A stretch of DNA of 5,848 nucleotides from Poindextera sp035294785 (lineage in GTDB: Bacteria > Pseudomonadota > Alphaproteobacteria > Caulobacterales > Caulobacteraceae). A program made the position numbers and the translations under genes. Shown piece after piece: positions 4,966-5,848 of the stretch. Each line of letters begins with the position of its first letter. Positions within the stretch are counted from its first letter, which is position 1. Below the pieces are notes generated by a model that saw only the letters and a list, made by a program, of their open reading frames with translations, ran no database searches and was not told the origin of the DNA. The stretch is taken from NCBI GenBank assembly GCA_035294785.1, contig DATGKF010000128.1, positions 1 through 5,848 of the forward strand. Direction: 5' to 3'.

Positions 4966-5848
4966 ATGCGCGTCTACTATGATCGCGACGCCGATCTCGC
5001 CCGCATCATCGACAAGAAGATCGCCGTCGTCGGCTATGGCAGCCAGGGCCACGCCCACGCCCTGAACCTCAGGGACTCCGGGGTGAAATCGGTCGCGGTG
5101 GCGCTCCGCCCCGGGTCGGAGTCGGCGAAAAAGGCCACGACCGAACAGCTGAAGGTGATGAGCGTCGCCGACGCCGCCGGCTGGGCCGACATGATCATGA
5201 TCCTCGCGCCCGATGAGACGCAGGGCGCCATTTATCGCTCCGAGATCGCCCCCAACATCAAGGACGGCGCGGCGCTGATGTTCGCCCATGGCCTCAACAT
5301 CCACTTCAAGCTGATCGAGCCGAAAGCCTCCATCGACGTCCTGATGGTCGCGCCTAAGGGGCCCGGCCATACGGTGCGCGGCGAATATATGAAGGGCGGC
5401 GGGGTGCCTTGCCTGATCGCGGTCGAGCAGGACGCCACCGGCGGCGCCCTCGACCTGGGCTTGGCTTACGCTTCGGCGATCGGCGGCGGCCGCTCCGGCA
5501 TCATCGAGACCAACTTCCGCGAAGAGTGCGAGACCGATCTCTTCGGCGAACAGAGCGTGCTCTGCGGCGGCCTTGTCGAACTCATCCGCGCCGGCTTCGA
5601 GACGCTGGTGGAGGCCGGCTACGCGCCGGAGATGGCCTACTTCGAGTGCTTGCACGAGGTGAAGCTGATCGTCGACCTGATCTACGAGGGCGGCATCTCG
5701 AACATGGACTACTCGGTCTCGAACACGGCCGAATACGGCGAATACGTCTCTGGCCCGCGCATCGTCACCGCCGAGACCAAGGCGGAGATGAAGCGCGTCC
5801 TGGAGGACATCCGTTCGGGCCGCTTCGTGCGCGACTGGATGCTGGAGT
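4966..5848 (+). CDS. ilvC: Ketol-acid reductoisomerase (NADP+), class I, C-terminus outside window
   Basis: IlvC isomerises and reduces acetolactate or acetohydroxybutyrate, the second step of valine and isoleucine synthesis in the cytoplasm. The window shows 294 codons of an expected 338 or so. The Rossmann glycine motif GYGSQGHAHALNL is at 23-35. R48, S51 and S53 in LRPGSES fit NADPH preference. The catalytic His is H108 in FAHGLNIH, followed by PKGPGHTVRGEY (130-141). The knotted helical domain supplies the Mg ligands D191 and E195 in ETDLFGEQ, and E227 and E231 in FECLHEVKLI. S252 in DYSVSNTAEYGE contacts substrate. All fall at the standard numbers of short class I enzymes. The ATG at 4966 gives the usual MRVYYDRDAD start. 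GGAG lies 11 nt upstream and GGAA 5 nt upstream, so the ribosome-binding site is moderate. No ilvB/ilvN precedes it, so it appears to be transcribed on its own. Confidence 0.97.
   Translation, partial: MRVYYDRDADLARIIDKKIAVVGYGSQGHAHALNLRDSGVKSVAVALRPGSESAKKATTEQLKVMSVADAAGWADMIMILAPDETQGAIYRSEIAPNIKDGAALMFAHGLNIHFKLIEPKASIDVLMVAPKGPGHTVRGEYMKGGGVPCLIAVEQDATGGALDLGLAYASAIGGGRSGIIETNFREECETDLFGEQSVLCGGLVELIRAGFETLVEAGYAPEMAYFECLHEVKLIVDLIYEGGISNMDYSVSNTAEYGEYVSGPRIVTAETKAEMKRVLEDIRSGRFVRDWMLE

Noticed and set aside
4732..5655. 307-codon minus-strand open frame antisense to ilvC and the RcnB-type gene
   Set aside because: It mirrors the strongly conserved ilvC codons, ends in an Arg/Pro-rich low-complexity stretch and shows no family motif.
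1..5848. Mobile element, CRISPR, tRNA/rRNA or phage content
   Set aside because: No transposase or integrase frames, no terminal inverted repeats with target duplications, no regularly spaced repeats and no tRNA-like cloverleaf were seen.

Overview
The window is very GC-rich, densely coded chromosomal DNA with no mobile-element, phage, CRISPR or RNA-gene signature. Protein wording (class I KARI, the DHFR and thymidylate synthase style), a TTGACGC-type promoter box, short or absent ribosome-binding sites and the RcnB-type secreted protein fit an alphaproteobacterium. Caulobacterales (Caulobacter/Phenylobacterium-like) is the best guess, but this is inference from style, not a database match.

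Layout, left to right. (1) Positions 1-1882, minus strand: folA (dihydrofolate reductase) leads, followed 72 nt later by an SMP-30/gluconolactonase-family gene. That gene overlaps by 4 nt (ATGA) the start of a secreted cysteine-containing protein cut by the left window edge. (2) Positions 1909-2502, plus strand: a two-helix membrane protein with a DUF2846-like soluble domain. It is divergent from folA across only 26 nt and convergent with thyA across 7 nt. (3) Positions 2510-3940, minus strand: a DUF924 gene followed by thyA (thymidylate synthase). (4) Positions 3941-4148: a 208-nt divergent intergenic region with a 12-bp direct repeat and two inverted repeats. (5) Positions 4149-4865, plus strand: a secreted His/Asp-rich protein with a C-terminal RcnB domain, begun at TTG. 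(6) Positions 4966-5848, plus strand: ilvC, cut by the right edge about 45 residues before its expected end.

Functionally, thyA and folA are metabolic partners. ThyA converts dUMP to dTMP and leaves dihydrofolate, and FolA reduces dihydrofolate back to tetrahydrofolate. They lie on the same strand, but an opposite-strand membrane-protein gene sits between them. IlvC (valine/isoleucine synthesis) and the RcnB-like envelope protein are separate units. No multi-gene novel system is evident. The points most worth checking are the His/Asp-rich RcnB protein with its slippage-prone repeats, its repeat-rich upstream region, and the dyad in the 26-nt folA divergent spacer.
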